Assembly: GCA_018969165.1 (NCBI GenBank)
Contig: JAGWYX010000311.1
Coordinates: 1 to 5,633, forward strand
DNA from: Verrucomicrobiota bacterium
GTDB lineage: Bacteria; Verrucomicrobiota; Verrucomicrobiia; Limisphaerales; JAGWYX01
DNA: 5,633 nucleotides
Direction of reading: 5' to 3'
Positions within the stretch are counted from its first letter, which is position 1. Every line of letters begins with the position of its first letter. The notes under the pieces are model-generated. The model searched no databases, was not told the DNA's origin, and saw nothing but the letters and a program-made list of their open reading frames with translations. Of this stretch, positions 1 to 5,633 are shown piece after piece. The translations under genes and the position numbers were made by a program.

Positions 1-59
1 CTCGGCCCTCTCCTCCGCTGCCAGCGGAGGAGAGGGTGCCCGAAGGGCGGGAGAGGAGG
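1..59. repeat. Palindromic interspersed repeat, copy 1
   Basis: A 14-base perfect inverted repeat, CCCTCTCCTCCGCT (6-19) and its complement (23-36), with a 3-base loop, is followed by a small GCCC-GAA-GGGC hairpin (38-48) and a GGAGAGGAGG right end (50-59). The same unit recurs at 2017-2061 and 2167-2220 in the same orientation. The left end appears to continue beyond the window. It lies about 165 bases past the transporter stop on the transcribed strand. It could act as a transcript-stabilising or terminating hairpin, but no T-tract follows, so that is speculation. Confidence 0.85.
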
Positions 60-222
60 TGTCCCAATGCGTGGCCCCAGTGCTTCCGTGAGCGCCAACG
101 AGGGCTTTGCATCAACCAGCTCATAGCTTCCATGATGCCCCAGACGAAGGAAAACGAAGGGGGATCGAAACTTGATCTGGCCGCATGGCGTTCTCGGGTT
201 CAAGGAATCTGGCGCAACGTCT

Positions 223-1725
223 TCACTCCACGCCCGCCATCAACTTCTTGATCGGGCGCGCCAGCACGATCAACAGCACGCCCGCGGCCAGCGGCATCCA
301 GACGATCTGCAGAAATTGCGTCGGCATCTGATCCAGGGTGTCCGGTTTGAACTCGCCGGCCACCAGGCCGGCGATGAGGTTGCCGAGGGACGCGCCCAGG
401 AACCACGTGCCCATCATCTGCCCCACCAACCGTCGCGGGGCCAGCTTGGTCACCGAGCTCAGCCCCACTGGACTCAGACAGAGTTCACCGATGGTGTGGA
501 GCAGGTAGGTGGACATGAGCCACGTTGGCCAGGCCTTGTGGCCGGCCACCACGCGCAACGCCGCCCCGCTCATGACCAGAAACCCCAACGCCAGCAGCAC
601 CAGGCCCAAGCCGAATTTCACCGGCACCGACGGGTTCAACCGGCGGCGCGCCAAGCGCACCCACGTGGCCGCCACCACGGGTGCCAGGGTGATGATGAAG
701 AGCGGGTTCAGCGACTGCAACCAACCGGCCGGCACCTCGTAGTGCAGCCGTCCAATGGTCCGCTCGGTGTGGCGCTCGGCGAACAGGTTCAAGGACGAAC
801 CCGCCTGCTCGAACCCGGCCCAGAAAATCGCGGCGCTCACAAAGAGAAGGAAGATCACGATCACCCGCTTCTTCTCGGCACTTTCGAGTTTTCCCAACCC
901 CAGGACGGCGACGAAATAGAGCACCGCGACGGACACGATCACCGTGGTGGTTCGTTGCGCCAGCCAGACGGGATTGATTCGCAGCCGCCCCGTCAAACCC
1001 AACCCGACTGCGAGCACCAGGGCCGCCATGGCTCCGCCGAAGGCCAGGCGGTTGACTCGACTCAAGGCCCGCTGGTTTCCCGGACGCAACCCCGCCTCAC
1101 CGAGGTGCCGCGCCGTGAGACGATATTGGATCAGCCCCAGGACCATGCCGACTCCCGCCGCCGCAAATCCGTAGTGCCAATTGATTTTCTCCCCCAGCGT
1201 GCTGCAGATCAGCGGCCCGATCGCCGCGCCCAGGTTGATCCCCATGTAGAAAATCGTGAACCCGGCGTCCCTCCGCGCCCCGCCTTCCGGATACAGCTCA
1301 CCCACGATCGCGCTGATGTTCGGTTTCAGCAGGCCGGTCCCGATCACCAGCAGCATCAACCCCAGGTAGAACGCCTCGACCCGCGGAATCGCCAGGGTGA
1401 AATGACCGGCCGCGATCAGCAGGCCGCCGTACCAGATCGACCGTTGCGCGCCCAGTAGCCGGTCGGCCACCCAGCCACCCGGCAGCGCCGCCAGATACAC
1501 CCCGGCGGTGTAAAGGCCATAAATCGACGTCGCCACCTTGTCATCCAGTCCCATCCCTCCCTTGCCGACGGCGTCCACCATGAACAGCACCAGCAAGGCG
1601 CGCATGCCGTAGTAACTGAACCGCTCCCACATCTCGGTGAAGAACAGGGTGTACAGCCCGCGCGGATGACGCGCCGGCTCGGCCCCGGCCGCAATAGTCC
1701 CGGCCACCTTTGATGATGGGTTCAT
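223..1725 (-). CDS. POT/PTR2-family proton-coupled oligopeptide transporter (MFS)
   Basis: This gene encodes a 500-residue inner-membrane carrier that by family imports di- and tripeptides together with protons. The POT hallmark ExxERFSYYG is at residues 31-40 (E31, E34, R35), followed by the conserved GLLKPNIS block with K134, the PTR2 signature FYMGINLGAAIGPLI near 159-173, FWAGFEQAGSSLN near 301-313 and GELCLSPVGLSSVTKLAP near 413-430. I count about 14 hydrophobic segments: the 12 MFS helices plus the extra pair between helices 6 and 7 typical of bacterial POTs (about 224-246 and 259-277). Length is normal and nothing looks broken. The ATG at 1723-1725 puts the first helix about 22 residues in, as usual; the bases just before it show no clear Shine-Dalgarno sequence. 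It ends with TGA at 223-225. It lies downstream of two peptidase genes on the same strand, which supports a peptide-uptake role. The exact substrate range cannot be read from sequence. Confidence 0.96.
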   Translation of the reverse strand: MNPSSKVAGTIAAGAEPARHPRGLYTLFFTEMWERFSYYGMRALLVLFMVDAVGKGGMGLDDKVATSIYGLYTAGVYLAALPGGWVADRLLGAQRSIWYGGLLIAAGHFTLAIPRVEAFYLGLMLLVIGTGLLKPNISAIVGELYPEGGARRDAGFTIFYMGINLGAAIGPLICSTLGEKINWHYGFAAAGVGMVLGLIQYRLTARHLGEAGLRPGNQRALSRVNRLAFGGAMAALVLAVGLGLTGRLRINPVWLAQRTTTVIVSVAVLYFVAVLGLGKLESAEKKRVIVIFLLFVSAAIFWAGFEQAGSSLNLFAERHTERTIGRLHYEVPAGWLQSLNPLFIITLAPVVAATWVRLARRRLNPSVPVKFGLGLVLLALGFLVMSGAALRVVAGHKAWPTWLMSTYLLHTIGELCLSPVGLSSVTKLAPRRLVGQMMGTWFLGASLGNLIAGLVAGEFKPDTLDQMPTQFLQIVWMPLAAGVLLIVLARPIKKLMAGVE

Positions 1726-1894
1726 GGGTAGGAAGGATGTCGGCCATCAACCCCGGAGTCGCGTCGCCTCAAACCTCCGTGACCATGAATCCGCGCACGT
1801 GAGCGCCATCCCTCGGACGCTGCCTCTCGATGAACCGGGTAGCAGCGGACGTCAGTCCACTGGCGCTTTGTGGCGCGGTTGGTCCCCAGGCAAA

Positions 1895-1912
1895 GCGGCG
1901 GAGGGCCGCCGC
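1895..1912. repeat. GC-rich hairpin in the intergenic region
   Basis: GCGGCGG (1895-1901) and CCGCCGC (1906-1912) form a perfect 7-base stem around AGGG. A second inverted pair, CGCTTTG (1864-1870) and CAAAGCG (1891-1897), overlaps its left arm, so two alternative folds are possible. No T-tract adjoins it, so it does not look like a simple terminator. It resembles the small GC-rich repeats that I associate from memory with verrucomicrobial intergenic DNA; only one copy is visible here. Confidence 0.55.
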
Positions 1913-2016
1913 ACTCCCAGACGCTGTCGCGCCGGCTCCGACCCCTTCCCATTTCTGGTCCCAATTGATGCGACATCGCGAATGGACGCTTCCCATGAAC
2001 CCACCGACGCAGGACG

Positions 2017-2061
2017 CCTCCTCTCCCCGGCCCTCTCCTCCGCTGCCAGCGGAGGAGTGGG
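2017..2061. repeat. Palindromic interspersed repeat, copy 2 (left end present, right end missing)
   Basis: This copy carries the left arm CCTCCTCTCC (2017-2026) and the central hairpin: stem 2031-2044, loop GCC, stem 2048-2061 with one mismatch at 2058 (T where copy 1 has A). The sequence then departs from the repeat after 2061, so the GCCC-GAA-GGGC part and the GGAGAGGAGG right arm seen in copies 1 and 3 are absent. Confidence 0.82.
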
Positions 2062-2166
2062 AGTAATCCTCGTGCGTGCCCGGAGTGTTGCGCATCTCGC
2101 TGACATTCCCGACGTGAACGAGCAATTGTTGAGGGCATTAAAGATTGGCGCCGTCGGGATGAATTT

Positions 2167-2220
2167 CCCTCTCCTCCGCCGGCAGCGGAGGAGAGGGTGC
2201 CCGAAGGGCGGGAGAGGAGG
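2167..2220. repeat. Palindromic interspersed repeat, copy 3 (right end present, left arm missing)
   Basis: The central hairpin pairs CCCTCTCCTCCGC (2167-2179) with its complement at 2185-2197, with two loop-region differences from copy 1. It continues with the GCCC-GAA-GGGC hairpin (2199-2209) and the GGAGAGGAGG right end (2211-2220), matching copy 1 closely from 2185 onward. The CCTCCTCTCC left arm seen in copy 2 is absent; GAATTT precedes the stem instead. Confidence 0.84.
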
Positions 2221-2290
2221 CGCCTCTGTTCCAGGTCACGATTCATGTTCTGACCGATCACCACGCCATCTAATCGATTTGGGCCTCATC

Positions 2291-2310
2291 ATTCGTGTTC
2301 ATTCGTGGTC
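2291..2310. repeat. Tandem 10-mer repeat (two units, with a third-like unit at 2241-2250)
   Basis: ATTCGTGTTC and ATTCGTGGTC stand head to tail and differ at one base; on the minus strand they read as CACGAATG-type units. ATTCATGTTC at 2241-2250 differs from the first unit by one base and lies exactly 50 bases away. The units sit 46-115 bases past the S9 peptidase stop on the transcribed strand. No function can be assigned. Confidence 0.6.
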
Positions 2311-2355
2311 TTGAGTCCCGCCCGGTCAGCAGCCGGTCCAGGGTTCCTCGACCAC

Positions 2356-5010
2356 CTACGGTTTCCATCGCGGTTCGACTCCCAGCAGGTTCCGGACAAA
2401 GAAATCCTGCCGGCGTCGCCGGCCATACGGCGTTTCCGCCGAACCATGACCGGTCCCCGGAATCACCAACATCTCGAAATCCTTGTCCGCCTGGATCAGC
2501 GCATTGACCACCTGCATCGTCGAGGCCGGGTCCACATTCTCGTCCATCTCGCCAACCATCAACAGCAGTTTGCCCTGGAGATTGTGGGCCTGCGTGACGT
2601 TGGATTGCTGGGCATACTCGGGCCCGACCGGCCAGCCCATCCACAGCTCGTTCCACCAGATTTTGTCCATGCGATTGTCATGGCAGCCGCAGTCGGCAAC
2701 CGCCACCTTGTAAAAATCCGCGTGCGCCAGCAGCGCCCGCAGCGCGCTCTGGCCGCCTGCGGACCCGCCGTAAATCCCCACGCGCTTCAAATCCAGATAC
2801 GGATACCGCGCCGCGGCCGCCTGGATCCAGAGAATCCGGTCCGGGAACCCGGCGTCGCCGAGATTCTTCCAGCACACGTCATGGAATTTCTTGGACCGAT
2901 TCGACGTGCCCATCCCGTCGATCTGCACCACGACGAATCCCAGCTCGGCCAGGGCCTGCGGCGCGTAGAAGGCCCGAAACGCCTTTGGGACAAATGAATC
3001 CTGCGGCCCGGCATAAATGTCCTCGATCACCGGGTACTTTTTCGCCGGATCGAAATTCGTCGGCCGGAAAATCACGCCGAAAATGTCGGTCGTGCCGTCC
3101 CGGCCTTTGGCGACGAACCGCTCGGGCACCTTCCAGCCGGTCTTGAGCAACGCGGCCCAGTCGGCCCGCTCCAGTTCGCAAACCCATTGGCCGTCGTCGG
3201 CGCGCCGCAGCTCCGTCACCGGCGGCGAATCGACCCGCGACCAGGTGTCGATCAGGAAGCGCCGATCCGGCGAGAACTCGACCGTGTGCGTGCCGTCGCT
3301 CGCGGTGAGGACCGTCAGCCCGGTCCCGTCGAAATTGACGCGGCAGTAATGGACGTAATACGGATCCTGGTTGGGCACAATGCCGCCCGCCTGGAACCCG
3401 ATTTGCCGCTTGTCCGCGTCCACGGTGTCCACCCCGCGCACGACCCACGCGCCGTGGGTGATCTGGTTTTTCACCCGACCGGTCTCGGTGTCGTAGAGGT
3501 AGAGGTGGTTCCAGCCGTCGCGTTCGGACATCCAGATGACCTCGTGGGTGGCGTCGAGATACCGGAGAAAATATTTGTCGGCATAATCGATGAAGGTCGG
3601 GCTGTGCTCGTCGATGAGCGCGCGGGTGGCGCCGGTGGCGGCGTCCACGGCGATCAACCGCAGGACCTGGTGCCCCCGCTGATTGTAGAGGAACAGGAAC
3701 CGTCGCGAATCCGGTTCCCAGTGCGCCTCGGTGACACTCCAGGGGTTGGGGAACAAGGCGTCGCTCAGCGCGAGGTGTTTGCGGGCGACGACATCGAACA
3801 ACTGCGGTTTGGGCGACGGGATGCGGTCGCCCGGCTTGAGGTAGAAATACGAATGCAGTTTGGGCTGGAGCTGGTCCTTGGGCGACGACTCGACGTAATA
3901 GACCCGGCGATCCTCGCCCTTGCGGGTCCGCACGGCCACCACCTGCTTCGAGTCGGGTGCCCAGTAAACCCGGCCGCCGTATTCGTCGTCCGCCGTCCCA
4001 TCGCTGCTCAACGAGAATTCCTCGCCCGTCTCGAGGTCGCGCATTTGGAGATTATGCTCCTTGAAGAAGGCCTGCCAATGGCCGTCGGGCGAATCGGAAC
4101 CGGCGGCGCGCCGCGGCCGGCCTTGACGCACGCCGGAGGGATCGTTGGGTGGTCGCTCGTCAATCACCGCGGTACCCGGTTCGTCGCCGGCCTCGAAGAC
4201 ACCCAGAATTCGTCCCGCCGGATCCGTCGCCAGCCACACGTGTCCGGCGAATGTGTGCTGCGAGCGCTCGGCCCCGGCACGCAGCGCGCCATAACTGCGA
4301 CGCTGGCCTTGCGGATCGATCCAATACAGTCGCGCCTCCGCCCGAGTGCGATTGATAAACGTGAGCGAAGTCTCCGCGCCGGTCGTGGCACTCGGCCGCG
4401 GCACCAGCTCAGGCGGCCGGGTCGAAACCGACGCCGCCGCTTCCTCGCGCAGGTCGTAACTCGACAGGTCGCAACGCCAGACCTTGCCCTTGCCGTCAAG
4501 CAACCGCACCGCGCCGTCGCCCTGGAATTCGAGCCGGTCGATCGGCAATTTGTCGGCGGCCACCTCGCCGCCGATCGCGCGGGAGAGCACCCGGGCCAGG
4601 CGGGCGTGGTCGAATGCGGGCCGCCGCAGGCCCGTCGCGGCGTCCACTTCGATGAATTCACGTCGGTCATCGGCCAGGTCGTTTCGGTACCAGAACCGCG
4701 TATTGCGCGCGAACCAGTGGGCGTGAACGGCGGTATTGAAGACCTTGTTCGCGGTGATCTCCCGCAGGTGATTTGCTCGCTCGTAGTCTGCCAACGAGCC
4801 TTGTCCGGCCAGTCGGACCGTCAGGAGCAGCGCGGCCATACCCGCCACCCAAGCCGGGCGCAGGCGACGCGACGGGAATCTCGGGAGGCCGGCGGTGCGG
4901 CGACGTCGGTCCTCCGTAGCCGCAGGCTCCAGCCTGCGTCCCCTTCGACGCACCGCCGAGTGGCAGCTCGGCCCTACTGTGGGCCGGTTCCTGAAGTGTC
5001 TGGCCGCCAT
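2356..5010 (-). CDS. S9-family (DPP IV-like) serine peptidase, probably exported; start uncertain
   Basis: The open frame gives 884 residues: an N-terminal beta-propeller-like region with repeated SPDG/APDS/EPDS blade motifs (about 306-310, 351-354, 432-435) and a C-terminal alpha/beta-hydrolase domain from about residue 630. The catalytic triad is visible: Ser750 in GGSAGG, Asp823 in GEMDENVD and His855 in GTGHGS, matching the order and spacing of prolyl oligopeptidase/DPP IV enzymes. The subfamily motif QIDGMGTSNRSKKFHD is at about 696-711. Such enzymes cleave short peptides, often after proline or alanine; specificity is not determinable here. A signal-peptide-like segment (RRLRPAW, then VAGMAALLLTVRLAGQG) lies at about 48-71, suggesting export. 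Residues 1-41 are arginine-rich and overlap a palindromic repeat cluster, so they look like read-through of repeat DNA. Real initiation may be at the in-frame ATG at 4837-4839 (residue 58), at GTG 4846-4848, or at the ATG at 5008-5010, which directly follows the upstream stop. None has a strong ribosome-binding site. The stop is TAG at 2356-2358. Confidence 0.93.
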   Translation of the reverse strand: MAARHFRNRPTVGPSCHSAVRRRGRRLEPAATEDRRRRTAGLPRFPSRRLRPAWVAGMAALLLTVRLAGQGSLADYERANHLREITANKVFNTAVHAHWFARNTRFWYRNDLADDRREFIEVDAATGLRRPAFDHARLARVLSRAIGGEVAADKLPIDRLEFQGDGAVRLLDGKGKVWRCDLSSYDLREEAAASVSTRPPELVPRPSATTGAETSLTFINRTRAEARLYWIDPQGQRRSYGALRAGAERSQHTFAGHVWLATDPAGRILGVFEAGDEPGTAVIDERPPNDPSGVRQGRPRRAAGSDSPDGHWQAFFKEHNLQMRDLETGEEFSLSSDGTADDEYGGRVYWAPDSKQVVAVRTRKGEDRRVYYVESSPKDQLQPKLHSYFYLKPGDRIPSPKPQLFDVVARKHLALSDALFPNPWSVTEAHWEPDSRRFLFLYNQRGHQVLRLIAVDAATGATRALIDEHSPTFIDYADKYFLRYLDATHEVIWMSERDGWNHLYLYDTETGRVKNQITHGAWVVRGVDTVDADKRQIGFQAGGIVPNQDPYYVHYCRVNFDGTGLTVLTASDGTHTVEFSPDRRFLIDTWSRVDSPPVTELRRADDGQWVCELERADWAALLKTGWKVPERFVAKGRDGTTDIFGVIFRPTNFDPAKKYPVIEDIYAGPQDSFVPKAFRAFYAPQALAELGFVVVQIDGMGTSNRSKKFHDVCWKNLGDAGFPDRILWIQAAAARYPYLDLKRVGIYGGSAGGQSALRALLAHADFYKVAVADCGCHDNRMDKIWWNELWMGWPVGPEYAQQSNVTQAHNLQGKLLLMVGEMDENVDPASTMQVVNALIQADKDFEMLVIPGTGHGSAETPYGRRRRQDFFVRNLLGVEPRWKP
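4891..4957. repeat. Nested palindromic repeat at the 5' end of the S9 peptidase frame
   Basis: An outer inverted repeat pairs 4891-4903 (GGCGGTGCGGCGA) with 4945-4957 at 12 of 13 positions. Inside it, CGCAGGCT (4921-4928) and AGCCTGCG (4931-4938) form a perfect 8-base stem around CC. This nested layout is typical of REP/MITE-like intergenic repeats, yet here it falls within codons 18-40 of the longest S9 reading frame, encoding the arginine-rich stretch RRRGRRLEPAATEDRRRR. This suggests that it is really intergenic or was inserted there. Confidence 0.75.
4955..4985. repeat. Two overlapping small hairpins beside the nested palindrome
   Basis: GCCGAG (4955-4960) and CTCGGC (4967-4972) flank TGGCAG. 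GGCCC (4970-4974) and GGGCC (4981-4985) flank TACTGT. The two stems share bases 4970-4972 and the first also shares 4955-4957 with the neighbouring palindrome, so the structures are mutually exclusive. They lie between the DUF885 stop and the signal-peptide-coding part of the S9 gene, where they could affect mRNA stability or translation of the downstream gene. Confidence 0.6.
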
Positions 5011-5633
5011 TTACCGGGGCCGATACAGCCGCGCATGCACCAGCTCGGGCAGGTATTTCACCGACACTGAGCCGTTAGCCAGCACCGCCTCGTGGAACCG
5101 TTCCAGATCGAACCGGTCGCCTAACTCGCGCGCGACCCGTTGCCGCAGCCGGTAGATCGCCATCCGACCGACGAAATAGGTGGACAGTTGACACGAACTC
5201 TGCTCGGCCCGGATGACCTTCAGGCGCGCCTCGCCTTCGGACTGAAAACACTCGTCCACCATCAACTTCATCGCCTCGGCCTCCGTCATGCCGTCGCAGT
5301 GCATCCGGTGATCGAGAATGGCGTTGGCCACCGCCCGCAGATAGAACTTGAGTTGCGACAGCCGCAAAGCCAGGTCGCCTCCCCCGTATCCCTGGTCCAG
5401 CATCATCTGCTCGGTGTAAACCGCCCAGCCCTCGACAAACGGCCCGGAGTCCAGCACCCGGCGGATCAAAGACGGACAGCGATTGGCGTATTCGAGTTGG
5501 ACGTAATGCCCCGGGTAGGCCTCGTGCAGGGTGAGGATTTGCAGCAGGTACCGGTTGTATTCCTCCAGATAACTGTTCACCCGTTGCGCGTCCCAATCGC
5601 GCGGCGGCGGGCTCACCGCGTAAAAACCGACGG
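5011..5633 (-). CDS. DUF885-family HExxH metalloprotein, C-terminal part (5' end outside window)
   Basis: This is the C-terminal ~206 residues of a protein that in this family is usually about 550-600 residues long. The frame stays open to the window edge (VGFYA precedes the GTG at 5614-5616), so that GTG is an internal valine and the gene is cut by the window, not truncated in nature. The key motif HEAYPGH is encoded at 5506-5526, an HExxxGH-type zinc-binding and catalytic signature. About 30 residues later comes FVEGWAVYTEQ, whose glutamate (codon 5431-5433) is the likely third metal ligand. The C-terminal block, with LSTYFVGRMAIYRLRQ and then FHEAVLANGSVSVKYLPEL, is typical of DUF885 (PF05960). 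The biochemical role of most members is uncharacterised; predicted metallopeptidase activity is inferred from the motif. Any signal peptide would lie beyond the window. It ends with TAA at 5011-5013, immediately before the first ATG of the S9 peptidase frame, so the two genes are probably co-transcribed. Confidence 0.93.
   Translation of the reverse strand, partial: VGFYAVSPPPRDWDAQRVNSYLEEYNRYLLQILTLHEAYPGHYVQLEYANRCPSLIRRVLDSGPFVEGWAVYTEQMMLDQGYGGGDLALRLSQLKFYLRAVANAILDHRMHCDGMTEAEAMKLMVDECFQSEGEARLKVIRAEQSSCQLSTYFVGRMAIYRLRQRVARELGDRFDLERFHEAVLANGSVSVKYLPELVHARLYRPR

Larger units (their letters stand above)
1726..2355. other. 630-base gap without a convincing gene, rich in small repeats
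   Basis: This stretch separates the S9 peptidase stop from the transporter start. It holds repeat copies 2 and 3, the hairpin at 1895-1912 and the 10-mer units, with about 105 bases of unassigned sequence between copies 2 and 3 (2062-2166). Open frames exist on both strands, but they run through the repeats and encode arginine- and proline-rich sequence with no recognisable domain. A promoter for the transporter would be expected here on the minus strand; I could not find a convincing -35/-10 pair. I see no tRNA, riboswitch or transposase. Confidence 0.7.

Noticed and set aside
60..222. Possible small gene or terminator after the transporter
   Set aside because: No coding motif, ribosome-binding site or hairpin with a T-tract is visible. 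Short frames here overlap repeat copy 1.
172..1458. A 428-codon open frame on the plus strand opposite the transporter
   Set aside because: It is exactly antisense to a clear POT transporter, and its translation is rich in R, Q, H and P with no domain. It is a by-product of GC-rich codon use on the other strand.
1..2220. Three copies of a palindromic repeat as a possible CRISPR array
   Set aside because: Spacing is irregular (about 2 kb and about 105 bases), copies differ in extent, a gene lies between them and no cas gene is present.
1722..2314. Overlapping open frames of about 180-196 codons on both strands in the intergenic gap
   Set aside because: They run through repeat copies and hairpins, encode low-complexity R/G/P-rich sequence and show no conserved domain or ribosome-binding site.
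2322..2336. CCGG...CCGG hairpin just past the S9 stop as a terminator
   Set aside because: The stem is only 4 bases with a 7-base loop and no T-tract on the minus strand, too weak to call.
2365..2386. GGTTCGACTCCC on the plus strand, resembling a tRNA T-arm
   Set aside because: It lies in the 3' coding end of the S9 gene, and no matching acceptor stem, D-arm or anticodon arm is seen upstream.
3187..5070. A 627-codon open frame on the plus strand opposite the S9 peptidase
   Set aside because: It is antisense to a gene with an intact catalytic triad and carries no recognisable motif. It is a shadow of the real gene.
5614..5616. GTG as the start of a short DUF885-like gene
   Set aside because: The frame continues open to the window edge with family-like residues (GFY before the GTG), so it is an internal valine codon of a longer gene.

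Overview
The window is GC-rich bacterial DNA carrying three genes, all on the minus strand, so transcription runs right to left. In that order they are: the C-terminal third of a DUF885-family HExxH metalloprotein (5011-5633, running off the right edge); a complete S9-family (DPP IV-like) serine peptidase with a signal-peptide-like segment (2356-5010); and a complete POT/PTR2-family proton-coupled peptide transporter (223-1725). The organism is most likely a Verrucomicrobiota-type heterotroph (Limisphaerales/Pedosphaera-like) or a similar peptide-degrading soil or freshwater bacterium. This is inferred from the style of the S9 and DUF885 proteins and from the palindromic intergenic repeats, and no marker gene confirms it.

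Layout: 1-59 holds a palindromic repeat (copy 1). 60-222 is a short spacer with nothing recognisable. 223-1725 is the transporter. 1726-2355 is a 630-base stretch without a convincing gene, holding two more copies of the palindromic repeat, a GC-rich hairpin and a short 10-mer repeat. 2356-5010 is the S9 peptidase; its first ~40 codons coincide with a second, different cluster of nested palindromes (4891-4985), so the true translation start is uncertain. 5011-5633 is the DUF885 protein, whose TAA stop directly abuts the most upstream ATG of the S9 frame.

The three products fit a peptide-catabolism theme: an exported serine peptidase clips peptides, a predicted metallohydrolase contributes further cleavage, and the POT carrier imports di/tripeptides with protons. 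The first two genes are tightly packed and probably co-transcribed. The transporter is separated by the repeat-rich gap and may have its own promoter. I see no CRISPR array, tRNA, rRNA, transposase, phage gene or defence system, and no clearly novel system. The most unusual content is the repeat architecture, especially repeat DNA at the 5' end of the S9 gene and a split repeat enclosing a ~105-base spacer.
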